From the IMG/VR virus record IMGVR_UViG_3300020121_000039, positions 1 to 42,568 of that record: 42,568 nucleotides of DNA, one strand, 5' to 3'. This document shows positions 39,700-42,568 of this stretch, in pieces. The position numbers were made by a program, and so were the translations under genes. The notes below the pieces were generated by a model that saw only the letters and a list, made by a program, of their open reading frames with translations, did not search any database and was not told where the DNA came from. The DNA comes from a virus. Within the stretch, counting starts at the first letter, position 1; each line of letters starts with the position of its first letter.

Positions 39700-41384
39700 G
39701 CGAGCATTTTGAAGCTACTGGATCGTGGCCGCATCGCGGGCAGTTCACCGGCATCGACATCCTGGCGCGCAAGCCGGACGCCAACGTGCTGCTGGTGATC
39801 GACGTGGCACAGGAGACCGCCGCGGCATTGTTCCCCGACCTCGCGGTGCTTGGCGTCGATGGATTCCCCAAGCCCGACACCGTACGCGGGCGCAAGGTGA
39901 TCGTGTGGGGGCCGTGCTGCCACGACGATGCTGCGCTTGCACAATCGCTGTCCACCGTCGCCGCCAAGGTGGCCGTGGTGCACGGCGAGCGCAATCCCAT
40001 GACCTTCGACGGCAGCGCGACGGCGGCACGACACTGGTTGAAAACGAACCTGCGGCGATTTGAGGCCGTCGCGCCTGCGGCTGCTGCGGTGCAGCCGGAA
40101 GTCGTGCGCGAGGCGCCTGCGACGAATGGCGCGGCATGCGAGGCCAAACCGGCCAAGGTTAAGAAATCTGAATCGCCAACGATAATCGCCCGTAAGGCCA
40201 CGCGCGAGCGCACCGAGGGCACGTCTTGGGCCGACTTCGGGCTGGTGCTGAACGACGACGGCATACCGGTATCGACGTTGGACAACTGCGTGCGCGTGAT
40301 CGAGCATCACCCGGACCTGGCCGGCAAACTGTGGTACGACACGTTTTTGGGCAAGATCGTGCAGGAATGGGGAGTTGACACTCCCAAGGAATGGTCGGAC
40401 TACGACGACGTGCGCATGGCGCTGTTCCTGCAGCGCGACATTGGCATCCCTCGCGTCAGCCCGCCGCTGGCGTCGTTCGCGGTCGTGGCCTACGCGCACC
40501 GGGAATCGCGCAACTGCGCCTACGACTGGCTGGATGCGCTGCAGTGGGACGGCAAGCCCCGCTTGCAGGACATCGCGACCAAGGGGTTCGGGGCACTGGA
40601 CAACCTCTACAACCGGCAGGTCTGCCGCAACCTGCTGCTGGCGATGGTCAAGCGCGTGTTCTCCCCCGGCTGCAAGTCGGACTACATGCCAGTATTCGAG
40701 GGGCCGCAAGGCGAGGGCAAGTCCAAGGCGCTGGCGATCCTGGGTGGTGACTGGTTCGCCGAACTGCACATGGACTGGAACGGGAAAGACTTCTACCAAG
40801 CCCTGCAGGGCAAGATGCTGCTGGAGATTGGCGAACTGCATGCGTTCAAGCAATCGGACGTGGACCGTATCAAGGGCATCGTGTCGTGCCCGACTGACCG
40901 CTACCGCGTGTCCTTCGGCCGGCATGTGCAGGATCATCCCCGGCATTGCGTGTTTGCAGGCACTACCAACCGCGACGACTGGAACCGGGACGATACCGGC
41001 GCACGGCGCTTCTGGCCGATCGTCTGCGGCGCGATCGACCACAATTGGTTACGGACACGGCGCGAACAGTTGTTTGCCGAGGCCGTGCATGACGTGCGCG
41101 CTGGCAAGACCTATTGGGAAGTGCCGTGGAATGCGGCCAAGGCCGAACAGGAGAACCGCCGGCCGCCGGATGCGTGGGACGACAAGGTAGCCGACTGGGT
41201 GATCGGCAAGAATACCGTGCGCATCTGCGACTTGATGATCGACGCCTTGGGGATAGAACTAGGGCGGCAGACGCTTGCCGACCAGCAGCGCGCGGGGCGT
41301 TGCATGCGCAAGCTGGGGTGGACCAATCGCAACGTGACAGTGAACGGCAAGCAGCAAAAATGCTGGTGCCGTTCACTCGATTAG
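39696..41384 (+). CDS. VapE/VirE-type replication helicase with TOPRIM-like N-terminus
   Basis: A 562-aa protein starting at GTG 39696 (GTGA overlap). Residues about 1-115 resemble a TOPRIM domain in layout (LLVIDVAQETAAALFPDLAV, VRGRKVIVWGPCCHDD), but the usual catalytic Glu and DxD are not in place. Residues about 230-500 form the VirE (virulence-associated E) P-loop domain: GPQGEGKS (336-343, Walker A), MLLEIGEL (374-381, Walker B), CVFAGTTNRDDWNRDDTGAR and RRFWPI (arginine finger region). Such proteins act as replication initiator helicases in phages without their own DNA polymerase. It is probably the replication initiator here. Confidence 0.9.
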   Translation: MSEHFEATGSWPHRGQFTGIDILARKPDANVLLVIDVAQETAAALFPDLAVLGVDGFPKPDTVRGRKVIVWGPCCHDDAALAQSLSTVAAKVAVVHGERNPMTFDGSATAARHWLKTNLRRFEAVAPAAAAVQPEVVREAPATNGAACEAKPAKVKKSESPTIIARKATRERTEGTSWADFGLVLNDDGIPVSTLDNCVRVIEHHPDLAGKLWYDTFLGKIVQEWGVDTPKEWSDYDDVRMALFLQRDIGIPRVSPPLASFAVVAYAHRESRNCAYDWLDALQWDGKPRLQDIATKGFGALDNLYNRQVCRNLLLAMVKRVFSPGCKSDYMPVFEGPQGEGKSKALAILGGDWFAELHMDWNGKDFYQALQGKMLLEIGELHAFKQSDVDRIKGIVSCPTDRYRVSFGRHVQDHPRHCVFAGTTNRDDWNRDDTGARRFWPIVCGAIDHNWLRTRREQLFAEAVHDVRAGKTYWEVPWNAAKAEQENRRPPDAWDDKVADWVIGKNTVRICDLMIDALGIELGRQTLADQQRAGRCMRKLGWTNRNVTVNGKQQKCWCRSLD

Positions 41385-41395
41385 GCGATTTAGAC

Positions 41396-41632
41396 CTACT
41401 GCGTCGCCTGTTCGTCGTGCTGGCGCTGCTGTTCCAGCAGGCTTTCGCGCTGCAGGAATATCCTTTCGCGCTGCAACGCATCGGCAATCGTTGCTTCCAC
41501 GCTGCGACCATTCTTGGCGCTAAGCAGGTCCGCCCATGCCTGCGGCGTAAACCACACGCTGTACTGCCTGTAACCGCTTGCCAGGCGTGCCGCGCGGCGG
41601 GCGTCCATGTAGGGCTTGCGGGCGTAGGTCAT
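41396..41632 (-). CDS. Hypothetical protein with C-terminal coiled coil (78 aa)
   Basis: ATG 41632 to stop 41396, 11 bases from the end of the convergent helicase gene. The product begins MTYARKPYMDARRAARLASG, has QYSVWFTPQAWADLLSAKNG, SVEATIADALQRERIF, which may be a ribbon-helix-helix-like fold, and ends in a Gln/Glu coiled coil (LQRESLLEQQRQHDEQ). DNA binding is possible but not shown. If the genome is circular it is the last gene of the leftward operon that begins near 2076. Confidence 0.66.
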   Translation of the reverse strand: MTYARKPYMDARRAARLASGYRQYSVWFTPQAWADLLSAKNGRSVEATIADALQRERIFLQRESLLEQQRQHDEQATQ

Positions 41633-41790
41633 GGCTTCAACCCCGCAAGGTGCGCCAGATACACACGCAGCGATTCGTGTATCGAAGGGTCGCCCATGAA
41701 TAGAAACATGAGAATACCAACGCTGAAAATAAATCCAAAAACGTTATTCTCATTCTCAACCTTCACGTTTACTTGTTTGTCGTCGCTCAT
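41629..41790 (-). CDS. Small membrane protein (53 aa)
   Basis: ATG 41790 to TGA 41629-41631, in ATGA overlap with the gene on each side. One hydrophobic segment at residues 17-33 (VFGFIFSVGILMFLFMG) follows a charged N-terminus (MSDDKQVNVKVENENN). The coding DNA is AT-rich. No family recognised. Confidence 0.6.
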   Translation of the reverse strand: MSDDKQVNVKVENENNVFGFIFSVGILMFLFMGDPSIHESLRVYLAHLAGLKP

Positions 41791-42053
41791 AGCAGCCTTC
41801 CAAGCGATTCACGAATTGCGCGCGATTCTCTTAAAACTGCAGACGCTTCTTCGGCTGCCAATACGGAATCGGCAGCCAAATTGGATGCGCCAAACCTATG
41901 GGCTGTAATAGCCACAGATTTTGTATAGTCGATCAGTTTATCTAGCGCGTTTGCTAGATCGGCGTGAGATGTCAACAAGCGTTCGGTGTCTTTGATTTTT
42001 ATAACGGCCCATCCCCGTATCGGTCTTCCATGTCGTCGCGCCACGACTCGCAT
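41787..42053 (-). CDS. Helical hypothetical protein with uncertain start
   Basis: The convincing part reads IKIKDTERLLTSHADLANAL, DKLIDYTKSVAITAHRFGAS and ends AVLRESRAIRESLGRLL. The first standard start with a ribosome-binding site (GAGG at seven bases) is ATG 42053, but this overlaps the upstream gene by 55 bases and its first 17 residues look like a shadow. The natural four-base overlap position holds ATAA instead of ATGA (ATA at 42002-42000), so either ATA initiates or a mutation or base error has changed the start. Confidence 0.6.
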   Translation of the reverse strand: MRVVARRHGRPIRGWAVIKIKDTERLLTSHADLANALDKLIDYTKSVAITAHRFGASNLAADSVLAAEEASAVLRESRAIRESLGRLL

Positions 42054-42265
42054 GCAAGCGCCTCGCATTCGTCTTCGTCTGCAATCGCAGCCTCGCGTGC
42101 CTCTTGTACCGCGAGCATGCACGCCAGCGCGTACACCTGGTCGTCTGATGGCATGTCGCCCGCTTCATCCGATAGCTGGTCGCGTGCGTCTTCCAGGTGG
42201 CGCTGCGATGGCTCGATATCGTCGTCTGTCGGCTGCGTGGTTAGCCAGAGGTCGAAGGTGGTCAT
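41999..42265 (-). CDS. Acidic hypothetical protein (88 aa)
   Basis: ATG 42265 to TAA 41999. The product is very acidic (TTQPTDDDIEPSQRHLEDAR, AIADEDECEALACESWRDDM) and helical. Its start overlaps the stop of the Ala/Tyr-repeat gene as ATGA. Small acidic early proteins of phages sometimes mimic DNA; the composition permits that here, but there is no further evidence. Confidence 0.65.
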   Translation of the reverse strand: MTTFDLWLTTQPTDDDIEPSQRHLEDARDQLSDEAGDMPSDDQVYALACMLAVQEAREAAIADEDECEALACESWRDDMEDRYGDGPL

Positions 42266-42568
42266 GGCGTGGCCTCATCGGCGAGATGCAGATACGCGCA
42301 ACCCGGCGACTTCATGTCAATGAGGATTTCCAGCGCCATGTCTGCAGTTGCGCACAATACTTCGTCGCGCGCTTTCGCTTTGGCTTCGGCGGCGGCGGCG
42401 GCGTCGTAGGCGGCGGCGGCGTAGGCGGCGGCGGCGTAGGCGGCGGCGGCGGCGGCGGCGTAGGCGGCGGCGGCGTAGGCGGCGTAGGCGGCGGCGGCGT
42501 AGGCGGCGTAGGCGGCGGCGGCGGCGTAGGCGGCGCCGCAGGCATGATAATTGTCAGCCAGCATCCAG
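42262..42568 (-). CDS. C-terminal part of Ala/Tyr-repeat phage protein (truncated by window edge)
   Basis: The frame is open from base 42568 to TGA 42262. After a short lead (WMLADNYHACGA) come about 50 residues of AAYAA/AYAAYAAAA repeats, then the conserved end EVLCATADMALEILIDMKSP, GCAYLHLADE. Proteins with this repeat and this end usually begin with the N-terminus seen at 1-214, so an internal ATG at 42564 is probably not the true start. The helical Ala/Tyr repeat may act as a spacer or oligomerisation rod; function is unknown. Confidence 0.75.
   Translation of the reverse strand, partial: WMLADNYHACGAAYAAAAAYAAYAAAAYAAYAAAAYAAAAAAAYAAAAYAAAAYDAAAAAEAKAKARDEVLCATADMALEILIDMKSPGCAYLHLADEATP
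42388..42536. repeat. Low-complexity GGC/GTAGGC coding repeat
   Basis: The plus strand consists of runs of GGC triplets interrupted by GTA at irregular spacing, giving alanine runs broken by tyrosine on the minus strand. The spacing of Tyr varies (three, five or eight residues). Such DNA is prone to slippage and to assembly collapse, which may explain why the contig ends close by. Confidence 0.9.

Noticed and set aside
39495-41042. Minus-strand frame of 515 codons opposite the VapE-type helicase
   Set aside because: Shadow of the helicase frame; sequence composition is Arg/His-rich with no family resemblance.
1-42568. Prophage or integrative element
   Set aside because: No integrase, excisionase, attachment-site repeat or host gene is visible; the Cro-like switch alone does not show lysogeny.
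1-42568. tRNA, rRNA or CRISPR array
   Set aside because: No cloverleaf with a CCA-type end, no rRNA sequence, and no regular repeat-spacer pattern was found; the repeats present are coding or lie in the divergent hub.

Overview
The window is an almost complete genome of a short-tailed (T7/P22-like podovirus) bacteriophage of a Gram-negative, GC-rich host, probably a proteobacterium. The evidence is a full packaging, head and tail block (terminase pair, T7 gp8-type portal, scaffold, capsid, tail tubular proteins A and B, T7 gp13-like protein, ejection proteins with a lytic transglycosylase domain, T7-type fibre N-terminus), a signal-peptide protein and a lipoprotein next to an endolysin, and densely packed genes joined by ATGA, GTGA or TGATG overlaps. 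I see no integrase, DNA polymerase, RNA polymerase, tRNA or CRISPR array. The two window ends carry the N-terminal and C-terminal parts of what looks like one leftward gene with Ala/Tyr repeats, so the genome is probably circular or circularly permuted with a small piece missing at the junction.

The layout is four transcription units from two divergent hubs. Hub 1 (about 2077-2556) carries an array of TCTACCTT repeats that is inverted around a 21-bp palindrome. Leftward from it run small unknown genes and an HNH nuclease (2076 to 1), continuing through the junction to about 41396. Rightward run terminases (2557-5142), portal (5561-7255), scaffold (7559-8467), a structured leader and the capsid (8631-9578), small virion proteins, tail tubular proteins (11165-14427), internal/ejection proteins (14430-21947), tail fibre (21949-25803), a collagen-like protein and accessory tail proteins, ending at 27809.

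Hub 2 (33352-33407) is a compact switch: two sigma70-like promoters face each other, their -35 boxes form an inverted repeat, and the rightward transcript would start at or next to the start codon of a Cro-like regulator. Leftward from it (33351 to 27760) run an SSB-like protein, a PD-(D/E)XK exonuclease, a Lar-DUF551 fusion and several zinc-ribbon or membrane proteins, apparently a recombination and host-takeover operon. Rightward (33400-41384) run the Cro-like regulator, a RusA-type resolvase, an SLT endolysin, a dense group of tiny membrane and secreted proteins (lysis candidates), an HNH-AP2 homing endonuclease and a VapE/VirE-type helicase with a degenerate TOPRIM-like N-terminus.

Taken together, the phage seems to initiate replication with the VapE-type protein and host polymerases, process DNA with exonuclease, SSB and RusA, assemble a T7-like particle, eject DNA with the 871/458/844-residue internal proteins, and lyse with an SLT endolysin. 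Functions are assigned from recognisable sequence motifs and gene order only; no search was run.
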